Of a stretch of 64,000 bases of DNA, positions 37,928-46,647 are shown piece by piece (position 1 is the first letter of the stretch; each line of letters opens with the position of its first letter). Both the position numbers and the translations under genes were made by a program. The stretch spans positions 62,001-126,000 of the forward strand of contig CAVQBE010000025.1 in assembly GCA_963710675.1 (NCBI GenBank). Direction: 5' to 3'. The DNA is from JACCZX01 sp963710675. Its GTDB lineage: Bacteria; Pseudomonadota; Gammaproteobacteria; Burkholderiales; Burkholderiaceae_F. Under the pieces are notes generated by a model, which saw only the letters and a list, made by a program, of their open reading frames with translations, did not search any database and had not been told where the DNA came from.

Positions 37928-38720
37928 ATGAAAACAGCGCTGATTGCTTGCGCTATTGCGATGGGCAGTGCCGCTCCATTGGGCGTCTCGGCACAAACAA
38001 CGGCACCGCCATCAACTGCGGCCAAACCAGAGCCTGAATTCACGTTCACGGGCAATGCCGGATTGTTTAGTGACTACCGTTATCGCGGCTATTCGCAAAC
38101 CGATTACAAACCCGCGTTCCAAGGCGGATTCGACTTTGCGCACAAGTCGGGCTTCTATCTGGGCAACTGGAACTCGAACGTTTCTTCCGTGCTGTTCAAC
38201 GGCGCCAGCCTGGAAATGGATTTCTACGGCGGCTACAAAACCACGGTGGGTGATTTCGGAATCGATGTCGGCGTTCTTTATTACTACTACCCGGGTACTG
38301 GCAAGTATGTGTCCGGCTACAAGCCGGACTTTTTCGAAGGCTATATCGGGGGCAGCTGGGGGCCGATGTCGCTGAAGTACTTCTACGGCTTCACCGACTA
38401 CTTCGACTTGAAAGCTCCGGGCGTACGACACCAAAGGTTCGCAGTACCTAGATTTCTCCGTTGCCTATCCCTTCGACGGCGGCTGGGCGGTACAGGCACA
38501 CGCTGGCTGGCAGAAAATTGACAACGGGCAGCAGGTCGGGCTGATCGACGACACCTACTTTGATTACAAGCTCGGCGTGACTTACGACATTGCAGCCTCC
38601 GGCTGGATCGCCGGACTCGCAGTTGTTGGCACCAACGAAAAGAAGCTGTTTCTGAAATCCGATCTGTCCGAAGGCGCCGGCAAGACGAGCGTCGTGGTTT
38701 CGTTGACCAAGACGTTTTAA
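37928..38720 (+). CDS. TorF family putative porin, one frameshift
   Basis: Outer-membrane protein of about 264 residues. ATG 37928 after GAGGGGGATC; signal peptide to about SAQTTAPP. Beta-barrel pattern with many aromatic-terminated strands: GNAGLFSDYRYRGYSQTDY, GFDFAHKSGFYLGNWNSNV and GVLYYYYPGTGKY, ending KTSVVVSLTKTF with a terminal Phe as expected for Bam-dependent insertion. The frame shifts near 38425, and the rest (QYLDFSVAYPFDGGWAVQAH) follows in another frame. It is 22 nt upstream of glnK behind a sigma-54 promoter, so it may pass ammonium or small nitrogen compounds. Confidence 0.83.
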
Positions 38721-38742
38721 GTGATACCGAGGAACTCAAGCG

Positions 38743-39081
38743 ATGAAACTAATCACGGCCGTTATCAAGCCGTTCAAGCTTGACGAGGTGCGTGAGGCGT
38801 TGTCCGCCGTCGGCGTGCAGGGCATCACAGTCACTGAGGTCAAAGGCTTTGGAAGGCAAAAAGGTCACACCGAGCTGTATCGGGGCGCCGAGTACGTCGT
38901 CGATTTTCTGCCAAAGGTAAAAATCGAAGCGGCGGTATCGGAAGATATCGTCGAGCGCGCAATCGAGGCGATTGAAGGGTCCGCGCGCACCGGCAAGATC
39001 GGCGACGGGAAGGTGTTTGTTTTCGATCTCGAGCATGTTGTTCGCATCCGAACCGGCGAAACCGGCAAGGAAGCGCTCTAA
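38743..39081 (+). CDS. glnK: Nitrogen regulatory protein P-II (GlnK)
   Basis: 112 residues, a standard P-II protein: KLITAVIKPFKLDEVREAL, T-loop with uridylylation Tyr51 in ELYRGAEYVVDFLPK, and the C-terminal GDGKVFVFDLEHVVRIRTG. It binds 2-oxoglutarate and ATP/ADP and plugs AmtB when nitrogen is plentiful. Named GlnK rather than GlnB from its place directly before amtB (4-nt gap). Confidence 0.96.
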   Translation: MKLITAVIKPFKLDEVREALSAVGVQGITVTEVKGFGRQKGHTELYRGAEYVVDFLPKVKIEAAVSEDIVERAIEAIEGSARTGKIGDGKVFVFDLEHVVRIRTGETGKEAL

Positions 39082-39084
39082 CCG

Positions 39085-40629
39085 ATGAGGATGACGATGA
39101 AGAGACTAATGGTCATGCTCCTCGCCGCAGGAGCGCTTTCACTGACTGCGCTGGCGCCTGCGCTTGCGCAAACCGATGCCGCGAAGGGTGAGCCCGCGAA
39201 GGCTGAGGCACCCGCGGCGGCTGCACAAGCACCGGCCGCCGCGCCAACTGCACCTGCTGCGGCGGCGCCCGCGACTGAAGCGCCTGCATCTGCAACGCCC
39301 AGCCGCCCAACATCAACAAGGGCGACACTGCATTCATGTACGCCGCAACGATGATGGTCATTTTGATGACCATCCCCGGATTGGCGCTGTTCTACGGCGG
39401 ACTCGTGCGCTCGAAGAACATGTTGTCCGTACTGATGCAGGTGTTCGTAACATTCGCACTGATTTCGATCTTGTGGATGGTCTACGGATACTCGGTGGCC
39501 TTCACCGGAGGAGGCCCGTTTTTCGGCGGGCTTTCAAAGATGTTCTTGTCAGGCGTCACGCCCGAATCCGCCGCGGCGACGTTTAGCAAGGACACCTACA
39601 TCCCGGAGTTGATGTTCGTGGCGTTCCAGTGCACGTTTGCTGCGATCACCTGCGCACTGATCGTCGGCGCCTATGCGGAGCGAATGAAATTTTCTGCGGT
39701 GCTGCTGTTTATGGCGCTGTGGTTCACGTTCAGCTACCTGCCGATGGCGCACATGGTCTGGTACTGGGATGGCCCTGACGCAATCAAGGACGCGGCAACG
39801 CAAACGGCGGTTGGCGAAGCGGCTGGCTGGCTGTGGGCCAAGGGTGCGCTCGATTTCGCAGGCGGTACCGTCGTGCACATCAATGCGGGTATTGCGGGCT
39901 TGGTCGCTGCCTATGTGCTGGGTAAGCGAATCGGCTACGGACGTGAATCGATGGCTCCGCATAACCTGACGTTGACGATGGTGGGTGCAGCAATGCTGTG
40001 GGTGGGCTGGTTCGGATTCAACGCTGGTTCCAATCTGGAAGCCAACGGTACTGCAGCGATGGCGTTCGTGAACACACTATTCGCCACCGCCGCCGCCGTG
40101 CTGACCTGGACATTTGCCGAGTGGATGATCAAGGGCAAGCCGTCGATGCTCGGCGCAGCGTCAGGTGCGGTCGCAGGGCTAGTTGCGATCACGCCGGCGT
40201 GCGGATTCGTCGGCGTGATCGGTGGCGTCGTCATTGGTGCGGTGGCCGGTGGTGCTTGCTTCTGGGGCGTTAGCAGCTTGAAGAAGATGCTCGGTGCCGA
40301 TGACGCACTTGATGTGTTCGGCGTGCACGGTGTCGGCGGCATTACCGGCGCGTTGCTGACCGGCGTATTTGCCTCACCATCGCTCGGCGGCCTCGGAATC
40401 TGCAATTACATCACCAACAAGTGCGGTGACCCTGCCGACTTTCCCGGGCATCGGCGCGCAGGTGTGGATTCAGTTGCAAGCCGTGCTCACCGCAGTTGTT
40501 CTATCGGCCATCGTCTCGTACGTTGCGCTACTGATCGTCAAGATGGTCATTGGCGTCCGGGTCAACGAAGAGGAAGAGCGCGAGGGTCTTGATACGACGT
40601 ATCACGGCGAATCGGCATACAAGATGTAA
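39085..40629 (+). CDS. amtB: Ammonium transporter AmtB, two frameshifts
   Basis: Inner-membrane ammonium channel of about 514 residues. A signal sequence (LMVMLLAAGALSLTALAPALA) is followed by an Ala/Pro-rich linker of about 50 residues, then the eleven-helix core: IPGLALFYGGLVRSKNMLSV, GGTVVHINAGIAGLVAAYVLG with pore His, AMLWVGWFGFNAGSN and DVFGVHGVGGITGALLTGVF with the second pore His. Frames change near 39306 and 40440. The end EEEEREGLDTTYHGESAY is the usual C-terminal tail that contacts GlnK. Followed by a terminator. Confidence 0.94.
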
Positions 40630-40730
40630 AGGCGCGCGTGGCAGACGCCGCGCGCGGCTGGCAAAAGGTTGTGTCTCCCTAGCTCGCCAGGATCGCATTC
40701 GGTCCAGTACGAACGTACAGGCGGACTTTC

Positions 40731-40759
40731 AAAGCACCTCTCCGGAGGTGCTTTTTTTT
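40731..40759 (+). terminator. Rho-independent terminator after amtB
   Basis: Perfect stem AAAGCACCTC / GAGGTGCTTT with a TCCG loop (40731-40754), followed by a T run to 40759. It lies about 100 nt after the amtB stop. Confidence 0.9.
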
Positions 40760-41492
40760 GGGTGCAAGGGTGCAGTTACACTCGCCGCCGGTCTCGATCC
40801 TCGGCCGTCCACTTACCTTGAAGCGCACGTCACTACGCCGCATTGCCCGGCGCGAAGACCTGGCGTTGACGCCTTTGGAATTTGCTGTTCTGCGCAGGCT
40901 GACCACGCCGCAGAAAATTCAGACATTTCTGAACGCGATTCCGATCAATCACGAGCTGGGTGGCGAAACGATTCACTCGGTGCGCTCGGTCATGCGCCAT
41001 CGGCGCGCGCACTGTATTGAAGGCGCGATGTTTGCCGCCTGTGCCTTGTGGGTGCAGGGCGAGCCGCCCCTCGTGATGCATCTCGACTGTTCATTGAGTG
41101 ACTACCCGCACGTGGTGGCGCTGTTTCGTCGCGGAGCTTGCTGGGGCGCAATCTCGAAGACCAACGGCGCAGTACTGCGCTATCGCGACCCGATATACCG
41201 CAGCTTGCGCGAACTCGCGCTGTCCTATTTCCACGAGTACAGCGACTTGCGCGGTCGCAAGACCTTGCGCAGTTATTCGCCGGCATTCGATCTGCGGCGC
41301 ATCGACCCGCAACTGTGGGTCGCAAATGGCTCCAACTGCCAGGACGTAGAAGATCGCCTCGCAGGTTTGCACCACTACCCTCTGATCTCGGTACGGCACG
41401 AGCGATTGCTCGCAAAGCGGGATCCATTCGAGCGCAGGGCGTCGAAGCTCGTCCAGTACGCGCGGCCCAAATCAAAACCGAGGAAACGCTAG
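40758..41492 (+). CDS. Transglutaminase-like protein, unknown role
   Basis: Up to 244 residues, no signal peptide. The region ETIHSVRSVMRHRRAHCIEGAM places a Cys after a helix as in transglutaminase/cysteine-protease-like folds. The following LDCSLSDYPHVVALFRRG supplies a His, and an Asp may come from LRYRDPIY. The rest is basic. The TTG at 40758 overlaps the T run of the amtB terminator, whose GGAGG would then act as ribosome binding site; TTG 40818 is an alternative start. The coding part from about 40830 is convincing, the exact start is not. Stand-alone gene upstream of gshA; family assignment by motif only. Confidence 0.65.
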   Translation: MGARVQLHSPPVSILGRPLTLKRTSLRRIARREDLALTPLEFAVLRRLTTPQKIQTFLNAIPINHELGGETIHSVRSVMRHRRAHCIEGAMFAACALWVQGEPPLVMHLDCSLSDYPHVVALFRRGACWGAISKTNGAVLRYRDPIYRSLRELALSYFHEYSDLRGRKTLRSYSPAFDLRRIDPQLWVANGSNCQDVEDRLAGLHHYPLISVRHERLLAKRDPFERRASKLVQYARPKSKPRKR

Positions 41493-41535
41493 ATCGAAGG
41501 ACAAAAGCGCGCGTTACACTGGCCGGCGTCTTTTC

Positions 41536-42909
41536 GTGAGCGAGTGCAAAGTGTCGGACTCAGCCGTTCTTCACCCCGCCGTTCCGCACCTACTGACCGC
41601 GCAAACCGGGCCGCTGCTACAGCTTGAGCAGCGTATTCTGGAATCGTTGCCGGCGATTGAGCGGTGGTTTCGGCTGCAATGGCAGGACCACACGCCGCCA
41701 TTTTATGGCTCGGTCGATCTGCGTAACGCCGGCTTCAAGCTAGCGCCTGTCGATATGAACCTGTTCCCGGGCGGGTTCAACAACCTGTCTGAGCAGATGC
41801 TGCCGGCTGCCGTGCAAGCCGCGCAAACGGCGATCGACCGAATTTGTCCGGACGCGCGCAATCTGCTGCTGATTCCGGAGCGGCATACGCGCAACCAGTT
41901 TTATCTGACCAATGTTGCGCGGCTGGTTCGAATCCTGCGTCAGACGGGACTCGAAGTCCGCGTGGGCTCGTTGGCAGAAGAGGTTACGCAGCCAACAACC
42001 ATTGCGCTTGAGGACGGTGAGCAGCTGCTGCTCGAGCCGTTGGTCCGCGAGGGTGGACACCTGGGCGTCGAGGGTTTCAATCCGTGCGCGGTCTTGCTGA
42101 ACAACGACCTGTCTTCGGGCATTCCGGCGATCCTGCGCGGACTCGATGACCAGATCGTGATACCTCCGCTGCAGGCGGGCTGGGCGGTGCGGCGCAAATC
42201 GAATCACTTCGCTGCCTACGATCAGATTGCGGACGAGTTTGCGCAGATGCTCGGCCTCGATCCATGGTTCATAAATCCGTACTTTGGACGCTGCGGCGAG
42301 GTCAACTTTCACGAGCGATCGGGGGAAGAGTGCGTTGCGAGCAATGTCGACTTCGTGCTCGAGCGGATGCGCGACAAATATCGCGAGCATGCCATCAGCG
42401 ATACGCCTTATGTTGTAGTCAAGGCCGATGCCGGCACCTATGGCATGGGCGTAATGACCGTGCGTGATGCGTCAGAGGTGCGCGGACTGAATCGCAAGCA
42501 ACGCAACAAGATGGCGGTCATCAAGGAAGGCCTTGAAGTAACTGAGGTGATCATCCAGGAAGGAGTGCCGACCCGCGAGAACGTGAACGGTGCGGCAGCC
42601 GAACCTGTCGTCTACATGATCGATCGCTATGTGGTGGGAGGCTTTTATCGCGTGCATACCGAGCGGGGGCCCGACCAGAACCTGAACGCGCCCGGTATGC
42701 ACTTCGTACCGCTGGCCTTTTCAGACAGCTGCAATCTCCCAGACTGCAGCGCGCAGGCCGGCGACAGTGCGCCGAACCGGTTTTACTCATATGGGGTGAT
42801 CGCTCGGCTTGCGTTGCTGGCGGCAGCGATCGAGCTCGAGGTCACTGAATCGAAGCTTCTCGACGTGCCGGCACCGTCGGCGGCGCTGGCCGCCGCCATC
42901 GCCGGATAG
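41536..42909 (+). CDS. gshA: Glutamate-cysteine ligase (ferrooxidans-type GshA)
   Basis: 457 residues; GTG 41536 or GTG 41551. First step of glutathione synthesis. The sequence is of the Acidithiobacillus ferrooxidans type (TIGR02049-like), not the E. coli type: GSVDLRNAGFKLAPVDMNLFPGGFNNL, ERHTRNQFYLTNVARL, VVKADAGTYGMGVMTV and VVGGFYRVHTERGPDQNLNAPG. Intact. gshB follows after 38 nt, so the whole glutathione pathway is encoded together. Confidence 0.93.
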   Translation: MSECKVSDSAVLHPAVPHLLTAQTGPLLQLEQRILESLPAIERWFRLQWQDHTPPFYGSVDLRNAGFKLAPVDMNLFPGGFNNLSEQMLPAAVQAAQTAIDRICPDARNLLLIPERHTRNQFYLTNVARLVRILRQTGLEVRVGSLAEEVTQPTTIALEDGEQLLLEPLVREGGHLGVEGFNPCAVLLNNDLSSGIPAILRGLDDQIVIPPLQAGWAVRRKSNHFAAYDQIADEFAQMLGLDPWFINPYFGRCGEVNFHERSGEECVASNVDFVLERMRDKYREHAISDTPYVVVKADAGTYGMGVMTVRDASEVRGLNRKQRNKMAVIKEGLEVTEVIIQEGVPTRENVNGAAAEPVVYMIDRYVVGGFYRVHTERGPDQNLNAPGMHFVPLAFSDSCNLPDCSAQAGDSAPNRFYSYGVIARLALLAAAIELEVTESKLLDVPAPSAALAAAIAG

Positions 42910-42947
42910 CACTTCGTCTGGTCGCTCGGCGTAAGGCGGGCAAACGC

Positions 42948-43904
42948 ATGGCGTTAACTTGGCTGTTTATCGTCGATCCGCTCGACCACCTGAAGGAATA
43001 CAAGGACTCGACCGTTGCAATGATGCGCGAAGCTGCGCGTCGGGGTCACATCGTGCACGCTGGTACGCCGGCCGAGCTCTGGTTCGACAGCCACGATGGC
43101 CTGGTACGCATGCAGTCGCATCAGCTACAGATCACTCAGCAGCCCGAGCCTTGGTATGTCGACCAGGGAGTGCGCGATCATCCGCTGAATTTTTACGACG
43201 CAGTGCTGATGCGCAAGGATCCGCCATTCGACGTCGAGTTCCTGAACGCGACGCTATTGCTTTCACTCGCGGTCGCTCAGGGTGCTCGGGTGATCAACGA
43301 TCCGCAGGCCTTGCGCGATCACAACGAAAAGCTCGCGGTACTCGAATTTCCGCAGTACGCGGTGCCGACTCTGGTCACACGCAGCATCCCCGGCATTCGA
43401 ACGTTCTGGGCGGAGCACAGCGACATCATCGTCAAACCGATCGATGGCATGGGCGGCGCCGGCGTATTTCGATTGAAGCCAGGCGATTTGAACGCGGGCT
43501 CGATTCTCGAAGCCGTTACGCAGCAAGGTCAGCGCACTGTGATGGCGCAAGAATTCATTCCAGAAATCAGCGAGGGCGACAAGCGCATCCTCGTCATCGG
43601 CGGCGAGCCTGTGCCCTATTGCCTCGCACGGATTCCGGCGCCTGGCGAAACGCGCGGCAACCTTGCCGCGGGCGGCAACGGCAGAGCGCAGCCGCTGACA
43701 AAGCATGACGAAAGTATTGCGCGTGCGGTGGGGCGAATGCTGCTGCCGCGCGGACTGATGTTGCTCGGACTCGACGTGATAGGCGACCACCTGACAGAGA
43801 TCAACGTCACCAGCCCGACATGCTTCGTGGAAATCGAAGGGCAAGCAGGATTCAATGTGGCAGGGATGTTTATCGATGAGTTGGAGAAGGCGGTGGGCGG
43901 GTGA
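42948..43904 (+). CDS. gshB: Glutathione synthetase
   Basis: 318 residues, ATP-grasp fold. LTWLFIVDPLDHLKEYKDST is the family N-terminus; VLMRKDPPFDVEF and VKPIDGMGGAGVFRL bind ATP; EGDKRILVIGGEPVPYCLARIP and the final EINVTSPTCFVEIEGQAG contain the magnesium ligands. Joins glycine to gamma-glutamylcysteine. Intact, at the usual place after gshA. Confidence 0.95.
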   Translation: MALTWLFIVDPLDHLKEYKDSTVAMMREAARRGHIVHAGTPAELWFDSHDGLVRMQSHQLQITQQPEPWYVDQGVRDHPLNFYDAVLMRKDPPFDVEFLNATLLLSLAVAQGARVINDPQALRDHNEKLAVLEFPQYAVPTLVTRSIPGIRTFWAEHSDIIVKPIDGMGGAGVFRLKPGDLNAGSILEAVTQQGQRTVMAQEFIPEISEGDKRILVIGGEPVPYCLARIPAPGETRGNLAAGGNGRAQPLTKHDESIARAVGRMLLPRGLMLLGLDVIGDHLTEINVTSPTCFVEIEGQAGFNVAGMFIDELEKAVGG

Positions 43905-43950
43905 TGGTTGTTATACAGCGTTGCCTTTGCACTGCGCACGTACGCGCGGC

Positions 43951-44013
43951 CGCTCCGGAGGGAGCGCGCCTAACTAATCGTGACGAGTGCACGTGCGACC
44001 GCGCAGCGGTCGC
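43951..44013. repeat. Two hairpins before the PTS cluster
   Basis: CGCTCC / GGAGCG at 43951-43966 (loop GGAG) and GCGACCGC / GCGGTCGC at 43995-44013 (loop GCA) lie in the 129 nt between gshB and the EIIA gene. Neither has a T run. Possible RNA-level control of the PTS genes or weak termination after gshB. Confidence 0.4.
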
Positions 44014-44033
44014 GTAACGAAGAGCGCAACCTG

Positions 44034-44435
44034 ATGGTAGGCATCGTCGTCATTGCCCACGCCCCGCTGGCGAGTGCGTTGAGTCAGTGCGCGGAGCATG
44101 TCTACACGTGCGAGCCCGATGCACGACGTCAATTGCGCGCGCTCGATGTCGCAGGCAGTGCCGACCTTGCCGACACCGTTGCACGGGCGCGTGAACTCGT
44201 GCGGGAGGTCGATCGCGGCGAAGGCGTTCTGATACTGACCGACGCCTTCGGCGCAACGCCCGGAAACGTTGCCTCGAAGCTTGCAGAGTCAGAACACGTC
44301 GCGGTGCTTGCCGGTGTCAATCTTCCGATGTTGTTGCGCGCGGTTTGCTACCGCGGCGGTCCTCTGGAAGAGGTTGCGGAAAAAGCGCTGGTGGGCGGGC
44401 AACAGGGAATGCTGCAGGTCAGTGGCGCGCGATGA
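44034..44435 (+). CDS. PTS EIIA, mannose/sorbose family
   Basis: 133 residues from ATG 44034. MVGIVVIAHAPLASAL carries phospho-accepting His9; GVLILTDAFGATPGNVA and LAGVNLPMLLRAV are the typical EIIA-Man core. No EIIB, EIIC or EIID genes accompany it, so in this and related betaproteobacteria it probably serves regulation rather than sugar uptake. Its stop overlaps the HPr start (ATGA at 44432-44435). Confidence 0.92.
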   Translation: MVGIVVIAHAPLASALSQCAEHVYTCEPDARRQLRALDVAGSADLADTVARARELVREVDRGEGVLILTDAFGATPGNVASKLAESEHVAVLAGVNLPMLLRAVCYRGGPLEEVAEKALVGGQQGMLQVSGAR

Positions 44436-44704
44436 TCAGCAAAGACTTTACGATCAACAACGCGCTTGGCCTTCATGCACGTCCATCGGCGCAGCTGACC
44501 CAGGTCGCGGGGCGCTATGAGAGCGAAGTTTTCATCGCCAAAAGCGGCCGCCGAGTGAATGCCAAGTCAATCATGGGCGTGATGATGCTGGCAGCCGGGC
44601 CTGGCTCAACGGTGACAGTCGACGCTGAAGGGCCCGATGAGCAGCAAGCACTCGACGCCATCGGAGCGTTGATCGCGTCTGGCTTCGGCGAAGCTCATGC
44701 CTGA
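44432..44704 (+). CDS. ptsH: HPr phosphocarrier protein
   Basis: 90 residues. His15 in GLHARPSAQL is the phosphotransfer site, and Ser46 in AKSIMGVMML matches the regulatory serine phosphorylated by HPr kinase where present. It receives phosphate from EI and passes it to the EIIA encoded just upstream. Overlaps the EI gene by 8 nt. Confidence 0.95.
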   Translation: MISKDFTINNALGLHARPSAQLTQVAGRYESEVFIAKSGRRVNAKSIMGVMMLAAGPGSTVTVDAEGPDEQQALDAIGALIASGFGEAHA

Positions 44705-46502
44705 CGCAGGCGATGTGCGCGAGCGCCGGCGCGGTTCGCTCGCCGGGAGCGGAGTAACCCACGGAATCGCGGTTGGACGTGCGCATCTGCTTGCGCCGTC
44801 CGAACTCGACGTGCGCCAGTACACGATCGAGCGGCGCGACGTATTACATGAAATCGGGCGGTTGACCACTGCATTTAACGTTGTGCGCCGCGAACTTGAC
44901 GAGCTCAAGGCCGGCATTGCACCGGATGCACCAAGCGAGGTTCGCGCGTTTCTCGATCTGCATCGGTTAATCCTTGGCGATGCATTGCTCGCCGACGCGC
45001 CGCGCGATTTGATCCGTAGCCGGTTGATCAATGCCGAATGGGCGCTGACGATCCAGCTCGAGCAGCTGGTCAAGCAGTTCGATGCAATCGACGACGAGTA
45101 TCTGCGCGAGCGATCGACAGATGTGCGGCAAGTGGTTGAGCGAGTGGTCAATGCACTGGCCGGTGGCCGACCAACACGCGTTGCATTCACCAAGCAGCTG
45201 GCGCCCGGCGAGCGCCTGATCTTGATTGCGCGGGACCTGGCGCCGGCCGACGTGTTGCACCTGAAGGATCGCGCCGATGTTGACCTTGCCGGATTCGTCA
45301 CCGAGCTGGGTGGCCCAACATCGCACACTGCGATTCTCGCGCGTAGCCTGGGTCTGCCTGCAGTGGTCGGCGCCGAGAACGCGCGCAGCGTCATCCAGGA
45401 GGGTGACCTCGTCGTCATCGATGCGGACTCTGATGTAGTCATCGTTAATCCAAGCGACGAGGAACTCGCCGAATTTGGCGCGCGTGTGCGTGATGAGAGC
45501 GAGCACCGAGCTCAGCTTCGCAAGTTAAAAGGCAGGATCGCCCGCACCAAAGATGGCATCGCGATCGAGCTGCAGGCGAACATCGAACTGCCTGAAGACG
45601 TACGTGATGCGCTCGAAGCGGGCGCGGACGGCATCGGTTTGTTCCGTTCCGAATTCCTGTTTATGGACCGCGACGAGCTGCCGACCGAGGACGAGCAGTA
45701 CGAGGCGTACGCAAAGGTTGCGCGGGCCATGAAGGGCAAGCCGGTTGTGATCCGAACGCTCGACATCGGTGCCGACAAAGTGTTGAACGAAGCGGCGCGC
45801 GAGACGCTCGGAATGGGACGCGGCGCTCCCCGCCCCGAATCGAATCCTGCGCTCGGCTTGCGAGCGATCCGATACTGCCTTGCCTATCCCGAATTGTTTC
45901 TGACGCAGCTGCGCGCAATCCTGCGAGCATCGGAAGTCGGCACGGTCCGCATCTTGATACCGATGCTGGCGCACGTGCACGAAGTCGAGCAGGCGCTTGC
46001 GTTCGTTGCGCAGGCTAAGCAACAGCTGCGTGACAGGAAGCGCAAGTACGACGGAAGAGTGCAAATCGGCGGCATGGTTGAAGTGCCCGCCGCCGCGCTT
46101 TCAGTGCCGCAACTGGTCAAGAAGCTCAAGTTCCTGTCGATAGGCACCAACGATTTGATTCAGTACACGCTTGCAATCGACCGCGCGGATTCGAGCGTTG
46201 CACACTTGTACGATCATTTACACCCTGCCGTGTTGCGGCTGATTGCTTATACGATCAAGGAGTGCAAGAGGGCGAGGGTGCCGGTGGCGATCTGCGGCGA
46301 GCTGGCCGGGGAGCTGGAGATGACCGAGCTGTTGCTTGGCATGGGTCTGCGCCAGTACTCGATGCACCCGTCACAGATCTTGCCGCTTAAGGAGCTGCTG
46401 TTCACGTTGTCGACGAAGGATTCCGCACGACTGGCTACGCGAGTGTTGCGCCAGTCGGATCCGGTGAAAATCAAAGCCTCATTGATGCGCGCTGCAAGCT
46501 GA
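44697..46502 (+). CDS. ptsI: Phosphoenolpyruvate-protein phosphotransferase (PTS enzyme I)
   Basis: 601 residues from ATG 44697, overlapping ptsH. The N-terminal domain has the phosphohistidine loop GGPTSHTAILARSLGLP with His210. The PEP barrel has GADGIGLFRSEFLFM, DIGADKVL, IGGMVEVPAAAL and SIGTNDLIQYTLAIDR, and the catalytic Cys is in VAICGELAG. Complete, with no frameshift. Last gene of EIIA-HPr-EI. Its 3' end overlaps the convergent DUF2474 gene by 32 nt. Confidence 0.95.
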   Translation: MPDAGDVRERRRGSLAGSGVTHGIAVGRAHLLAPSELDVRQYTIERRDVLHEIGRLTTAFNVVRRELDELKAGIAPDAPSEVRAFLDLHRLILGDALLADAPRDLIRSRLINAEWALTIQLEQLVKQFDAIDDEYLRERSTDVRQVVERVVNALAGGRPTRVAFTKQLAPGERLILIARDLAPADVLHLKDRADVDLAGFVTELGGPTSHTAILARSLGLPAVVGAENARSVIQEGDLVVIDADSDVVIVNPSDEELAEFGARVRDESEHRAQLRKLKGRIARTKDGIAIELQANIELPEDVRDALEAGADGIGLFRSEFLFMDRDELPTEDEQYEAYAKVARAMKGKPVVIRTLDIGADKVLNEAARETLGMGRGAPRPESNPALGLRAIRYCLAYPELFLTQLRAILRASEVGTVRILIPMLAHVHEVEQALAFVAQAKQQLRDRKRKYDGRVQIGGMVEVPAAALSVPQLVKKLKFLSIGTNDLIQYTLAIDRADSSVAHLYDHLHPAVLRLIAYTIKECKRARVPVAICGELAGELEMTELLLGMGLRQYSMHPSQILPLKELLFTLSTKDSARLATRVLRQSDPVKIKASLMRAAS

Positions 46503-46647
46503 ACCAAGCCAGGGGACGTAGTGCGTCAGGGAATAGGAACAGTCGGAGCACGAATGCCAGTGCTGCGACGGCGGCGACTCCGCCCGCCCACAGAATGGCG
46601 AACCAGATCAGACGGCGGGCCAATTGTGGCGTGTCAGTGGTAGCCAT
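46471..46647 (-). CDS. Small membrane protein of DUF2474 type, cytochrome bd oxidase companion
   Basis: 58 residues from ATG 46647: MATTDTPQLARRLIWFAI, then one hydrophobic helix (ILWAGGVAAVAALAFVLRLF). The RRLIWFAILWAGG pattern matches DUF2474 peptides found after cioAB-type oxidase genes, where they are thought to stabilise the complex as CydX does for CydAB. Start and cydB stop overlap by 14 nt, supporting an operon. The tail crosses into the end of ptsI on the other strand. Confidence 0.7.
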   Translation of the reverse strand: MATTDTPQLARRLIWFAILWAGGVAAVAALAFVLRLFLFPDALRPLAWFSLQRASMRL

